The notes beneath the pieces were generated by a model. That model saw only the letters and a program-made list of their open reading frames with translations, was not told where the DNA came from and did no database searches. This document shows positions 15,073 through 23,237 of a DNA stretch of 43,318 nt, piece by piece (position 1 is the first letter of the stretch; each line of letters starts with the position of its first letter). The stretch comes from CAUUGB01 sp963544615 (GTDB taxonomy: Bacteria > Patescibacteriota > Microgenomatia > UBA1400 > PJMF01): positions 1 through 43,318 of the forward strand of contig CAUUGB010000005.1 in assembly GCA_963544615.1 (NCBI GenBank). Direction: 5' to 3'. A program made the translations under genes and the position numbers.

Positions 15073-16701
15073 ATGCTGAAGTGTTCTCGTTGGAGATTTA
15101 ATTTTGCCAATAGCAGGTGGCTGCAACCTTTTTTTGTTCGTGACAGGTTTGGTCGCAGTCTCGGTAGCAAGGGCAAAAGAATTATTGTGGTTTTAGTGCT
15201 TTTGGCAGCTTTAAGCTTACTAGCTCAAAGTGCTTTGGTGAGCAAACTGTATAATTTGAGCTCTTTGGAAGAAATAGAAAATGAGTTTGTTCTCAATTTC
15301 TATCAAACCTATAATCAGCTTTATTACTGGATGTATTATCGCGGTAATTTAGCGGCGCAATTGGCAGACAGTTTGACTACCGACAGTAGTGGAAAAGCTT
15401 ATTGGCAACAAATTCTCCCCCATTTGCAAATGGCGGGCAATTTAGTCAGTGTTAACTATGGGCAAGTGGGCTCAGCTAACTCTTGGAGTTATCAGTTGGT
15501 TAGTAATATTTGGCAGCCGGCAGAAACTAAAGAAAATCAAAATTTTTCTGCTTGGTTTTTGCGTCAAGCTGAATTAGCTGATGGTTTATATTGGCGTGAA
15601 GAAGCAGAAAATAGGCAACTAAAATTATTTTGGATTTTTAGTGACGAGCAAAATCGTCAATATTATTTTCAAGCTAGTGTTAATTTTAATTATCAAGGGG
15701 TGAGTGATAAATTACGTCAACAGCACAGTAGTGGCATGGCCTTTTTTGCTGCTGGTAGCGAAAAATATCAACTTTTTCCTTTAGCTGATGAGCAGCATTT
15801 GGCTGCCGGTAGCCAGACTGCAGATACTAGCTCATCTGCAGTTAGTGTGCCATTTTCATCTAGTTTAGAGTTGGAGCGTTGGTTTTTTCTTCCTCAAGAA
15901 ATAGATAAAATTTTGCAAAACTCTCAGGCTAATCATCATCTTAATTATTATCGTTTTAATGGAGTGGGTTATTGGATTAAGTCTACTCCAATATTAACCA
16001 ATACTGCTTTTAGTCGTTTATATTTAGTGGTACAAGAGCGAGCTTTTTTGGGAGTGCTGCAACTGCGCACCTGGATGGTGATGAGCTTTTTGTTAGTTAG
16101 TGCTCTAATTAGTGTGGCTTTGTTTGCTTATTATTATTGGCAATATTCGCGGCGTTTTTACTTTACCAACCAAATTAAAGAGATTATCAAGCAAGGGGAG
16201 GGAGCGCATTTGGAATTTAAATCGACTCTGCGCTACGATTTGAAAGAAAAAAAACTTAATAAACAATTAGAAAAAGTGGTTTTAAAAAGCATTGCCGCCT
16301 TTAATAATAGTGCTGGTGGCATGTTACTTTTGGGGGTTGATGATACTGGTAAAGTGTTAGGTTTGAAAAAAGATTATCAAACTTTGCGCAAAGCTGATAG
16401 AGACGGTTTTGAATTGCATTTGCGCTCTTTAATCTCTCAGGCTTATGGAGAAAATTTTGCCTTGCGGCAAATTGAAGTTTATTTTCCTTGTTTGGGTAAA
16501 GAAGAAGTTTGTGTGCTGAAAATTAAAAAAGGTCGCCATCCTTTGTATACTAGTGTAGTTGATAAAAATGGTGGGAGCAAAAGGGAAAAATTTTATATTC
16601 GCTTGGGGAACTCTTCACAAGCTATTGATAAACCTAGTGACATTATTGTTTATCAGAAAGAACGTTTTAGTTGGTGGGGCAAATTACCTTTTGGTAAATA
16701 A
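15073..16701 (+). CDS. Membrane-anchored AlbA_2 (Schlafen-type) domain protein
   Basis: A two-membrane-segment receptor-like protein of 542 residues. Basic N-terminus (1-35), TM1 (36-53), a large extracytoplasmic region (54-332) without a family I recognise, TM2 (333-355), then a cytoplasmic AlbA_2/divergent AAA-4 domain (about 375-527). The domain shows GAHLEFKST (378-386), AFNNSAGGMLLLGVDDTGKVLG (409-430) and FYIRLGNSSQAI (507-518), the typical AlbA_2 signatures. AlbA_2 is linked to DNA or RNA binding in transcription regulators and Schlafen nucleases. The topology suggests that an outside signal is passed to a nucleic-acid-binding domain (inference). The ATG has GGAG 5 nt upstream. Confidence 0.85.
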   Translation: MLKCSRWRFNFANSRWLQPFFVRDRFGRSLGSKGKRIIVVLVLLAALSLLAQSALVSKLYNLSSLEEIENEFVLNFYQTYNQLYYWMYYRGNLAAQLADSLTTDSSGKAYWQQILPHLQMAGNLVSVNYGQVGSANSWSYQLVSNIWQPAETKENQNFSAWFLRQAELADGLYWREEAENRQLKLFWIFSDEQNRQYYFQASVNFNYQGVSDKLRQQHSSGMAFFAAGSEKYQLFPLADEQHLAAGSQTADTSSSAVSVPFSSSLELERWFFLPQEIDKILQNSQANHHLNYYRFNGVGYWIKSTPILTNTAFSRLYLVVQERAFLGVLQLRTWMVMSFLLVSALISVALFAYYYWQYSRRFYFTNQIKEIIKQGEGAHLEFKSTLRYDLKEKKLNKQLEKVVLKSIAAFNNSAGGMLLLGVDDTGKVLGLKKDYQTLRKADRDGFELHLRSLISQAYGENFALRQIEVYFPCLGKEEVCVLKIKKGRHPLYTSVVDKNGGSKREKFYIRLGNSSQAIDKPSDIIVYQKERFSWWGKLPFGK

Positions 16702-16730
16702 ATTAGCTGTTGTGTTTGGCTAAATTTGTG

Positions 16731-16736
16731 TATAAT
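16731..16736 (+). promoter_or_regulatory. -10 for the 16759 gene
   Basis: TATAAT; predicted transcription start near 16743, directly before the AGGAGGT at 16744-16750. Confidence 0.5.
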
Positions 16737-16758
16737 GATTTCCAGGAGGTGGACTATC

Positions 16759-16965
16759 TTGTCGAAAATGATTAGTTATCACACGTTTGCTCGGGTGAAC
16801 AGGTGGAATAAGGTTTATCGACACAGTCTGTACACCCAAGTGGTCTTACCATTTGCCATTGCCAGTGGTGAGTCAATTCGTTACTCTACCAATTGTAAAA
16901 GCTACAACAACTGGTGGAAGCTAATCAAAGAGGCACTAGCCTGGCAAGGCACCACAGACGGTTAA
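16759..16965 (+). CDS. Small basic protein with TTG start, 68 residues
   Basis: No family recognised. The start TTG (16759) is chosen because the strongest Shine-Dalgarno in the window, AGGAGGT, ends 8 nt before it; an ATG 9 nt further downstream is the alternative. The protein is rich in aromatic and basic residues, with a Trp-rich C-terminal helix (YNNWWKLIKEALAW). The gene has its own -10 and a strong terminator 18 nt after the stop, so it is a single-gene transcription unit. Function unknown. Confidence 0.65.
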   Translation: MSKMISYHTFARVNRWNKVYRHSLYTQVVLPFAIASGESIRYSTNCKSYNNWWKLIKEALAWQGTTDG

Positions 16966-16982
16966 AAAAGATAGACAAACTG

Positions 16983-17015
16983 GCGCTGCTCAAACTTGGG
17001 GCAGCGCTTTTGCTT
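16983..17015 (+). terminator. Rho-independent terminator
   Basis: GCGCTGC (16983-16989) pairs with GCAGCGC (17001-17007) across an 11-nt loop, followed by TTTTGCTTT. Ends the 16759 gene. Confidence 0.75.
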
Positions 17016-17560
17016 TAATTTCTTAAATATCGCTCTATTGGTTGGTCATCAACAAACAAACCCGTAACCACCATGGTACCGTTTTTCACTTTGGCAGTAA
17101 TATAGATGTGGTGTTCACTATTATCAACAGAATTTAGTCTTCTTGAGGAGATTAATTTTTCAGCTTCTGGAGCTAATTTTTCATTCAGGTAATAGCGATC
17201 CACCGGATAATCAAATTCGCCATTAAAGTTGTCACCCTTTAATTTAACATAATCGCTACTAGGAGGTTTGCTTTCACTAAGCCTAGTAATTTGGGCAAAA
17301 TTACTCCTATCGCTACTCAGTTGAGCATAGCAGTGTTTTTCGCAGGCAGCGGTTGAGAAGGTGTTTGACTCATATTCTTTAGTCAGGATAAAAGTTACGT
17401 AGCGACCACGAAAAGCATCGTAGGGATCAAAAGGTCGTACCTTAAACTTAAATTCTCTCCCATAGGCAATCACTAATTGACGCGAAATTATTCCATAAAT
17501 AGGCACACCTAGCTGCAGCAAAACAATGGCAAATAGAATTAAATAACTCTTTTTCTTCAT
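17015..17560 (-). CDS. GDYXXLXY-family membrane protein
   Basis: 181 residues, one N-terminal membrane segment (about 6-26), then a periplasmic/extracellular domain containing FDPYDAFRGRYVTF and an SSDYVKLKG segment, typical of the GDYXXLXY family. In this family the gene regularly sits next to DUF2157/DUF4401 membrane proteins, exactly as here: it overlaps the upstream DUF2157 gene by 4 nt (ATGA). The function of the pair is unknown. Confidence 0.8.
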   Translation of the reverse strand: MKKKSYLILFAIVLLQLGVPIYGIISRQLVIAYGREFKFKVRPFDPYDAFRGRYVTFILTKEYESNTFSTAACEKHCYAQLSSDRSNFAQITRLSESKPPSSDYVKLKGDNFNGEFDYPVDRYYLNEKLAPEAEKLISSRRLNSVDNSEHHIYITAKVKNGTMVVTGLFVDDQPIERYLRN

Positions 17561-18948
17561 TTTAACTGTGGTGGGTTAGTTTTTATATTAATGGTTTTAA
17601 AATATTTACTCAGTCGCCAGTTAGCAACCAAAAATACCATGCCCATCGCAATAAAAATTAAACCTTTAATTAAGAAACTAAAATCATCATCAAAAAAGCG
17701 CAAGGTAACCAGAATACAAATTAGGGCTAAGCCCATGCTACTGGATGATGGGGTTTGCTCTTTAATCCCCCGGTAAAACAACAGAATTGCTAAAGCAACA
17801 ATAATTAGATTAGCGATTATCCAAATATAATTACCAAATGGGGTGGTAAAATCACTGCGGTAATAAATTGTTCTGTCTGTTTTAAATAAATTGTCATAAG
17901 CCATCATGGCACTTAGCAAGCCTGTACTACCAACTAAAGAGAGCAAATAGTAACCGGTAGCAACTTTGTTTTGTTTTTGTGTATGCTTGTAAAGCCAGAG
18001 CCCCACTCCCATAAAAATTGCTAAAAAACCAAGAGTTAGAAAAAAAATTGTTTGGGAATTTTCCGTTAGCCACCAAGTATAACTCTTACAAGAATAGCCA
18101 ATAATAAATAGGATAATGTAGGTAATGTTGCCTACAAAAGCAAAAGGACGCACTGGCAATTGTTGCCTAAAAGCTACGGCAACTGCGGCTGCTAAGGTGC
18201 AAAGCACTAAAACAGATATCAGGGGTGAAATTTTCCCCACACTAATGAGCACGTCAGCAGTAAAAACAAATCCCAGCAAAACACTACTCCAATTGATGTA
18301 AGCAAAACCAAATCTACCTTTATCTTGATGGCGTTTGATGATAAAAGGTAAACTTAAAGCGGCTAAAAATGAGCTTAGTAGACTAGCAAGTTGTGTTTGC
18401 TCCAATACCAATAGTTTAAAGATTTGCTCAAAGTTAAAGCGCCATAAAAGCAGGGCACCATAATAAATTAGCAGTGGTGAGGCGCTGTTGAGTAAATAAA
18501 TGGTGGGTAAAATGAGTATCGCTGAGAGCAGAAAATAATTATCCAATGACGCGGATAAATGAAAAACTTGGCTGACCATAGCTAAACTCGCAAATATTCC
18601 CGCGGTATTAGCAATGGCGGCACCTTCACACCAAGCAACGCTGGAAGCCTTATTTTTGATGGTGTAAAACATTAACAGATATGAAAATACCAAGGGTAGA
18701 AAAGCGATAATCATGCGCAGTGTCTCAGGCAGGTTGTCCCAATTAAAGGCTAAAATAGAAACTATTCCCACCCCAATCAGCAAAGCACCAATAACACTTA
18801 AAATAATTTGCAGTAAATTTTGACTGTGTTTGGTTGCTTGCGCTTGGTAGCGCTGCTGGAGTAATTGTGCCTGTTGGCTAGAAATAATTCGCTCTTTTTC
18901 CCATTGGCTAACTTCAGTTAACAACAATGAGGCGAGCTTTTTATTCAT
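17557..18948 (-). CDS. DUF2157 polytopic membrane protein
   Basis: 463 residues. A cytoplasmic N-terminal helix pair (LLTEVSQWEKERIISSQQAQLL) characteristic of DUF2157 precedes about a dozen hydrophobic segments from residue 42 on. DUF2157 proteins are found next to GDYXXLXY proteins in many phyla; their role is not established. The ATG at 18948 has TGATATAAT 8 nt upstream. Confidence 0.82.
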   Translation of the reverse strand: MNKKLASLLLTEVSQWEKERIISSQQAQLLQQRYQAQATKHSQNLLQIILSVIGALLIGVGIVSILAFNWDNLPETLRMIIAFLPLVFSYLLMFYTIKNKASSVAWCEGAAIANTAGIFASLAMVSQVFHLSASLDNYFLLSAILILPTIYLLNSASPLLIYYGALLLWRFNFEQIFKLLVLEQTQLASLLSSFLAALSLPFIIKRHQDKGRFGFAYINWSSVLLGFVFTADVLISVGKISPLISVLVLCTLAAAVAVAFRQQLPVRPFAFVGNITYIILFIIGYSCKSYTWWLTENSQTIFFLTLGFLAIFMGVGLWLYKHTQKQNKVATGYYLLSLVGSTGLLSAMMAYDNLFKTDRTIYYRSDFTTPFGNYIWIIANLIIVALAILLFYRGIKEQTPSSSSMGLALICILVTLRFFDDDFSFLIKGLIFIAMGMVFLVANWRLSKYFKTINIKTNPPQLK

Positions 18949-18956
18949 ATAAATTC

Positions 18957-18962
18957 ATTATA
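18957..18962 (-). promoter_or_regulatory. Extended -10 for the DUF2157 pair
   Basis: TGATATAAT on minus, 8 nt before ATG 18948; near-leaderless. Confidence 0.55.
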
Positions 18963-18989
18963 TCAGAAGTGAAAAAAGTTGTCACCATT

Positions 18990-19457
18990 TTATTCACCAC
19001 ACAGCACAATTCTTTGTTTGAATCCGCCATAGCGTTGTCGTTTTAAGATTTGCTGTTCGTTAATGTTTTGCCAAGACAGTTGATGGGCATGGCAATAGTT
19101 TTGTAATTGGCAGTTAAATTGCTGCCAAGTTTGAGCAGTAAGTTGATGAGCAATAATTTGTTGGCGAATTTTTTTGGCAGTTTTGAGTAAATCTGTAGTG
19201 GTGGTGGGACAGCGATTTTGCCAACTGGTTTGACTTTGATTGTTCTTCACGCAGTTTTGCAGTGCCACAAGCACCTCTAAAACATCTCCTGCCTCAGCAA
19301 TTTGCTGTTGTTTGCTTTGGGCAGCTAACATTTCTTGGCATTCCTCAATTAGTTTGTTGGCCAACAGCTCTGGCAACTTTGATAGCGGCGCGATATACCA
19401 CTTTTCTTGGGGAATTATTTGTTGATAATTATCGCGAATAAGTTTTACTGTAGTCAT
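18990..19457 (-). CDS. MazG-like / PRA-PH-like nucleotide pyrophosphohydrolase
   Basis: About 155 residues with the all-alpha NTP pyrophosphatase pattern: VKLIRDNYQQII at the N-terminus, KLIEECQEML (metal-binding Glu residues), EAGDVLEVLVAL, and a C-terminal RYGGFKQRIVL, as in stand-alone phosphoribosyl-ATP pyrophosphohydrolase-like proteins that start KLVRDKIPEII. Without his genes nearby, a house-cleaning role on non-canonical nucleotides is more likely than histidine synthesis (inference). The ATG at 19457 is preferred over the upstream start. It follows a strong terminator. Confidence 0.75.
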   Translation of the reverse strand: MTTVKLIRDNYQQIIPQEKWYIAPLSKLPELLANKLIEECQEMLAAQSKQQQIAEAGDVLEVLVALQNCVKNNQSQTSWQNRCPTTTTDLLKTAKKIRQQIIAHQLTAQTWQQFNCQLQNYCHAHQLSWQNINEQQILKRQRYGGFKQRIVLCGE

Positions 19458-19464
19458 AATCAGC

Positions 19465-19502
19465 AAAAAAATAGCACCTGTTTCCTTAAAGAAAACAGGT
19501 GC
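19465..19502 (-). terminator. Rho-independent terminator of the 19510 gene
   Basis: On minus, GCACCTGTTT pairs with AAACAGGTGC (10 bp, 19502-19493 with 19483-19474), followed by TATTTTTTT. It lies between two genes of the same strand and overlaps the region just 5' of the pyrophosphohydrolase start. Confidence 0.8.
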
Positions 19503-19509
19503 ACTGCTT

Positions 19510-20199
19510 TTAGTTGGCAGTTAGGGGTAGAGGCAAACGGTTGAGCCGCTCCCCCAAAATATGCAGTTGCCATTGGTTTGCTTGTTTCCAGTTGATGAAC
19601 TGAAAGCCCATCAAATCAGCCAAAAGCACTCTAAAAAACTGACTGGGAAAACTGTGGCATTGGTCTTTGACTACCAAATGCACTTTGTCAATGCTGAAAA
19701 GCAGATAATCATCATCTACTTCCAGCTGTTCCTCGAGAGCACTCATGAACGAAGGTTCACGAGTTGGCAGCGGAATAGCATCCCACGAGAGAATGTCTTT
19801 CATTACTCGGTGGGAAATTTTTCGCCGACAAAAATTGGTATAGACCACATGTAAGTGAGCATGATAAACACTTTTGGTTTGATTACCATCTTTGTTTTGT
19901 CCATGCTCAAACATTATTCGCGCATACTTGCCACCAGGATTTAACACCTTGTCCATAGCACTCAGGTGCTTGGCAATTTCTTGACGATAACTACTGTTAA
20001 GCTTCCTGAAAGAAGTCACATGCATTTTCGGTATCAGCAGCAGATAGGGATCGCCTACTACTGGATACATATCTGGAGTGGTAATAAAATTATCCGTTTG
20101 GTAAAAAATTGCTTTGCGCAAATCGAAGTTTGGGTAGTAATTGCTAAACCGCTTGGTTAACTCCGTTGCGCCAGCACAAAACAGGCAATCATTGCGCAC
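19510..20199 (-). CDS. HIT-superfamily protein with C-terminal extension
   Basis: About 229 residues, roughly twice a plain HIT domain. The N-terminal CLFC metal pair, GDPYLLLIPKMHVTSF and the HIT triad region SVYHAHLHVVY (HxHxH) mark a nucleotide hydrolase/transferase of the HIT fold. The C-terminal 90 residues (from about LPTREPSF) are not recognised. A GTG start at 20199 is chosen because GGGAGG lies 8 nt upstream; a TTG at 20205 is too close to it. A second HIT gene is next upstream. Confidence 0.78.
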   Translation of the reverse strand: MRNDCLFCAGATELTKRFSNYYPNFDLRKAIFYQTDNFITTPDMYPVVGDPYLLLIPKMHVTSFRKLNSSYRQEIAKHLSAMDKVLNPGGKYARIMFEHGQNKDGNQTKSVYHAHLHVVYTNFCRRKISHRVMKDILSWDAIPLPTREPSFMSALEEQLEVDDDYLLFSIDKVHLVVKDQCHSFPSQFFRVLLADLMGFQFINWKQANQWQLHILGERLNRLPLPLTAN

Positions 20200-20285
20200 T
20201 GCCAAAACCTCCCTTTCTTAAAGAGCAGATGAGAGGTATTGTAAATTGCCGGCAATAAAAGTCAACTGGTTGTTGATATGGCTAA

Positions 20286-20774
20286 TTATCGATAATTCCC
20301 CCTTGAGGGGATAACAAAACGTACTCCCCCCGTAGGGTTAGCTACATCACCGTTGAAACGAGGGATTAAGTGGATATGCAAATGAAAAACAGTTTGTCCT
20401 GCGGACACACCGTTATTAATGCCAATATTATAGCCGGTAATTTTTTTATCCCAATTTTCTATGGCTAAACTGATGAACTGCTTGCTTTTGTCTCTGCCCT
20501 GCTGGTTGGTAAGGGTGCGCAAATATCCTTGTCTAATTTGCTCATCGCGACAATGGGCTTTGCCTTGATTTAGCATGTCATATAAGCTGGCTGCCTCTTC
20601 TGTGTTGAGGCTAAAATAATCTTCAACGTGACGATAAGGAATAATGAGTAAATGCCCTGGATTAACAGGACTCCCGTCGGCAACAGCAAAAAAATGTTGA
20701 TTAGAGAATAATTTTTCTAAGCGAAAACTCTCTTGACAAAAAAGACAATGCTGCGTTTGATTATCTGGTGTCAT
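20286..20774 (-). CDS. HIT family protein
   Basis: HIT (histidine triad) nucleotide hydrolase-like protein of about 162 residues. CLFCQES near the N-terminus, VNPGHLLIIPYRHV and the triad GQTVFHLHIHLIPRF are complete. The typical activity is hydrolysis of AMP-linked substrates. The ATG at 20774 lies 14 nt from the tRNA-Gln 3' end, and both may come from the tRNA promoter at 20879. Confidence 0.9.
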   Translation of the reverse strand: MTPDNQTQHCLFCQESFRLEKLFSNQHFFAVADGSPVNPGHLLIIPYRHVEDYFSLNTEEAASLYDMLNQGKAHCRDEQIRQGYLRTLTNQQGRDKSKQFISLAIENWDKKITGYNIGINNGVSAGQTVFHLHIHLIPRFNGDVANPTGGVRFVIPSRGNYR

Positions 20775-20787
20775 CGGCAATAATTTG

Positions 20788-20858
20788 ATGCCCGACTAGG
20801 ATTCGAACCTAGATAAACAGCTTCAAAGGCTGCTGTCCTGCCATTAGACCATCGGGCA
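20788..20858 (-). tRNA. tRNA-Gln (anticodon TTG)
   Basis: 71-nt cloverleaf: acceptor TGCCCGA/TCGGGCA with the T1-A72 pair typical of bacterial tRNA-Gln, D stem GTCT/GGAC, anticodon stem GCAGC/GCTGT with loop CTTTGAA, T arm CTAGG-TTCGAAT-CCTAG. The discriminator base is T, unusual for tRNA-Gln (normally A or G). CCA is not encoded. Confidence 0.92.
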
Positions 20859-20878
20859 CAAGTTTATCTAATAAAGAG

Positions 20879-20884
20879 ATTATA
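20879..20884 (-). promoter_or_regulatory. Extended -10 for tRNA-Gln
   Basis: TGCTATAAT on minus, 20 nt upstream of the tRNA; likely also drives the HIT gene behind it. Confidence 0.5.
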
Positions 20885-21019
20885 GCATATTTACTCTCAA
20901 GGGAGTTGGCTGGCGTGTAGCAAGCAAGCATTTTTCTTTACACACCATTTAGGCACATCGAAAATATGATGCAAATGTTGCCGCTATAGTGTCATCTAGG
21001 TCAATACCAATCAACATAA

Positions 21020-21895
21020 TTATCTGGTGCGATATATTTTTTGCAATTTTTGCTGTTGTTTAAGTAGTTTTTTATATGCTCCAGCAATAAGTTGTCTTTT
21101 TTCTAAATTTGCTTGTTGTTTAAAGTAAATAAACAACTGTTGCCATTGTGCAAAAGTTAATTGTGACGGTTTTGCCTTGGCTAAACCAAACTTAGCCGCT
21201 AATTGCTGTCTTTGTTTTTTGGTAAAAATTGGTTTTAAGGCAAGCATCATATTTGGTTGCCAACGGTTATAACCATAAACTACAAAATCACAAAATTTTT
21301 GATAGTCATTGATATTGATTAGTGGCTTTTTCCTTCTGATGATTTTTAGGAGCACGATGTTGACTTTAGGTATAGGTGAAAAGGCAAAGCGTTTGATTTT
21401 GCTAATAATTTCCATGTGGAAAATTGGTGCTAATAAAATAGCTATTTGTGTTTATTTTCTTTCAGGAGCAAATCTTAAGGCTGCTTTATCTTGAACAATT
21501 AAATAACCACTTTGAAAATATGAATTTTGAGTTAATTTATTAATAATATCTGCGGTCATGGCAAAAGGGATATTGGCAAAAACTTTATAGGGATATTGAG
21601 GTAGTTGCCAAGAGAGAAAATCAGCAGCAATTATTTGTACGTGAGGCAAATTGACCAATTCATTGTTTAAGGCATGAGCTAAATTTTTATCAGCTTCAAT
21701 CGCAATCACTTGCTTGGCAATACGACTAAGACATTTGGTAATTACGCCTTTACCTGATCCAATTTCTATTACACAATCATTCTGACTAATATCACTCAAA
21801 GAGAGCAAATGTTTAACTAGTTTTTCTTCGCGAATAAAGTTTTGCCCTGTTCATATGGCTCTTCGGCAGGCAGCATGAATATTTTTTGCGATCAT
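21020..21895 (-). pseudogene. Erm-type 23S rRNA adenine N6-methyltransferase, two in-frame stops
   Basis: Reading one continuous frame from ATG 21895 to 21020 gives a full-length Erm-like protein (about 290 codons) interrupted by TGA at 21853-21851 and TAA at 21454-21452. Around the stops the frame stays homologous: TGQNFIREEKLVKHLL, EIGSGKGVITK (SAM motif I), ADFLSW, NIPFAMTADII (Erm N-I-P-F catalytic motif), IVQDKAALRFA before the TAA, and SPIPKVNIVLLKI, FVVYGYNRWQPN, LTFAQW and KLQKIYRTR after it. The ending and the NIPF motif point to Erm (A2058 dimethylation, macrolide-lincosamide resistance) rather than KsgA. No indel is needed, so it is a recent loss by point mutation, or two sequence errors. 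Confidence 0.85.
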
Positions 21896-21964
21896 TAACC
21901 TATATTATATTAGCATTGTGCCGGGACTGGCATGTTATGAGAGCGTCTCAAGAGGTTATATAAA

Positions 21965-22663
21965 TTAAATTTTCTGATATACCAAATAGTGATTGTCACT
22001 ACCACTTTTGCCATCGGCTCTAAAGTAATCTTGCTCATGTAGTCCTAATTTAGTTAGCAATTGGCGATAGTGGTTAACTTGAGCTTGGTTGAAATTATGG
22101 CAATAGCGCAAATTATTTTTCTCACCCTGCCAAGAGAGCAAATAATCACTGTCGCCTAAATCTGTCACCACCAATTTATTTTTGCCAGCAGTGATAAATT
22201 CCCAAAATGTAATTACTAAAATTCCTGACTGAGAAAGTAATTTGCTACAGTCAGCTAAAAATTTTTCTCGCAAATCTTGTCCGGGAACGTGATGGGTAAA
22301 GCCTGCCACCATAATAAAATCTGCAGCGGGAAAATTAATTTGCTCATACCATGGTTGACCATCAAGCAGAAGTTGAAGAATATCTAGTTGTTGACTAAAA
22401 GCTGGCGGTGCTTTGCCTTTCTCTAAAAGTGGTTGACAGACATCCACCCCTAAATATGCTCGATAAGCAATTTTTTGTTGGTCGAGGTAGTGCTTAAAGC
22501 GTAAATTACCCGCAGCTAAATCAAGAATATTGGCGGTAGCAGGAATGGCTAGGCGCCGCCATCCTTGCCAAGGCTGTTGTCGGCTGTGGGCAAAGCTTGA
22601 AGTATTGCAGGTATAAAAATTGCGATTTAGATTGATTAAGTGCTGTTTTTGTGGTAATTGCAT
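21965..22663 (-). CDS. Trm9/ALKBH8-like SAM-dependent methyltransferase
   Basis: Class I SAM methyltransferase of about 232 residues. SAM motif I is ILDLAAGNLRF (46-56). The N-terminal NFYTCNTSSFAHSRQQPW resembles the (H/Y)FSxTRxxPWP opening of eukaryotic Trm9 and its ALKBH8 counterpart, and GFTHHVPGQDLR resembles their VVHHWST region. Those enzymes methylate cm5U34 in tRNA. The gene diverges from 22732 over a symmetric promoter; Elp3, which makes cm5U34, lies 0.6 kb away. Assignment to Trm9 is by eye; a generic methyltransferase remains possible. ATG 22663 is preferred over a TTG at 22672. Confidence 0.65.
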   Translation of the reverse strand: MQLPQKQHLINLNRNFYTCNTSSFAHSRQQPWQGWRRLAIPATANILDLAAGNLRFKHYLDQQKIAYRAYLGVDVCQPLLEKGKAPPAFSQQLDILQLLLDGQPWYEQINFPAADFIMVAGFTHHVPGQDLREKFLADCSKLLSQSGILVITFWEFITAGKNKLVVTDLGDSDYLLSWQGEKNNLRYCHNFNQAQVNHYRQLLTKLGLHEQDYFRADGKSGSDNHYLVYQKI

Positions 22664-22669
22664 TAGTTG

Positions 22670-22701
22670 CAATGATTATAGCATTTGCGCTATAATCATT
22701 G
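22670..22701. promoter_or_regulatory. Symmetric divergent promoter (13-bp inverted repeat)
   Basis: CAATGATTATAGC and GCTATAATCATTG form a perfect 13-bp inverted repeat around ATTTGC. Each arm holds a TATAAT for one direction (22675-22680 on minus, 22691-22696 on plus). It can act as back-to-back promoters and as an operator for a dimeric repressor. Confidence 0.6.
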
Positions 22702-22731
22702 GTGCATAAGTTAACAGTTAGAAAGCTGGCG

Positions 22732-23214
22732 ATGAAATTAAGAAAAAAAAGCAAGCGGAAAGTTTTTCAGCGTGGTTTAAGTCCCGCAACTGGCAAGTGT
22801 ATTTGGGGTTGTTTTACCAAACCTGTAGAAAAAATTTCTACTTGGCATGAATGTTTTTTAATGGCATTATTAGGGGTAGCCTATTTGTTACTCAAGTATG
22901 CCACCCGAATTAGTTTGGCTGCTATTTTAGGCAATAACCCTTTAAGTGACCCTCTAATTATTTTAGAGCCTTATATGTTTTTGCTTTTTGCCCTTTTGCT
23001 AGTACAAAAATTTTGGAAAAATGGCACTTTGGGGTTTGTGTTGGCAATATCAATCTGTATGGCTACTTTGTGTTTTATGGCAGTTATGGTAGCCATGATG
23101 ACCGCTGACCCCCAAAGCATGTTTGAGTATTTGGTAATTCTTTTGTTACCCATTAGCATGTTTGCTATTTCGGTTTCAATGGGCAGAAAATATCAACACT
23201 GTATTAACTGTTAA
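22732..23214 (+). CDS. Small membrane protein, about four membrane segments
   Basis: About 160 residues: a strongly basic start (MKLRKKSKRKVFQRG), then four hydrophobic segments (about 40-60, 75-92, 98-125, 130-150) and a Cys-containing end (KYQHCINC). No family recognised. The start is uncertain: ATG 22732 is listed, while a GTG at 22702, 5 nt after the -10, would give a leaderless form with 10 more residues. Shares the symmetric promoter with the Trm9-like gene. Confidence 0.65.
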   Translation: MKLRKKSKRKVFQRGLSPATGKCIWGCFTKPVEKISTWHECFLMALLGVAYLLLKYATRISLAAILGNNPLSDPLIILEPYMFLLFALLLVQKFWKNGTLGFVLAISICMATLCFMAVMVAMMTADPQSMFEYLVILLLPISMFAISVSMGRKYQHCINC

Positions 23215-23237
23215 AACAGTGCCGGTTTTACTTGCGA

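Noticed and set aside
21020..21895. TGA in the Erm gene read as Gly/Trp (alternative code) or selenocysteine
   Set aside because: Several intact genes end in TGA (mutM, yraN, 25203-25805), a second stop is TAA, and no SECIS-like context is evident.
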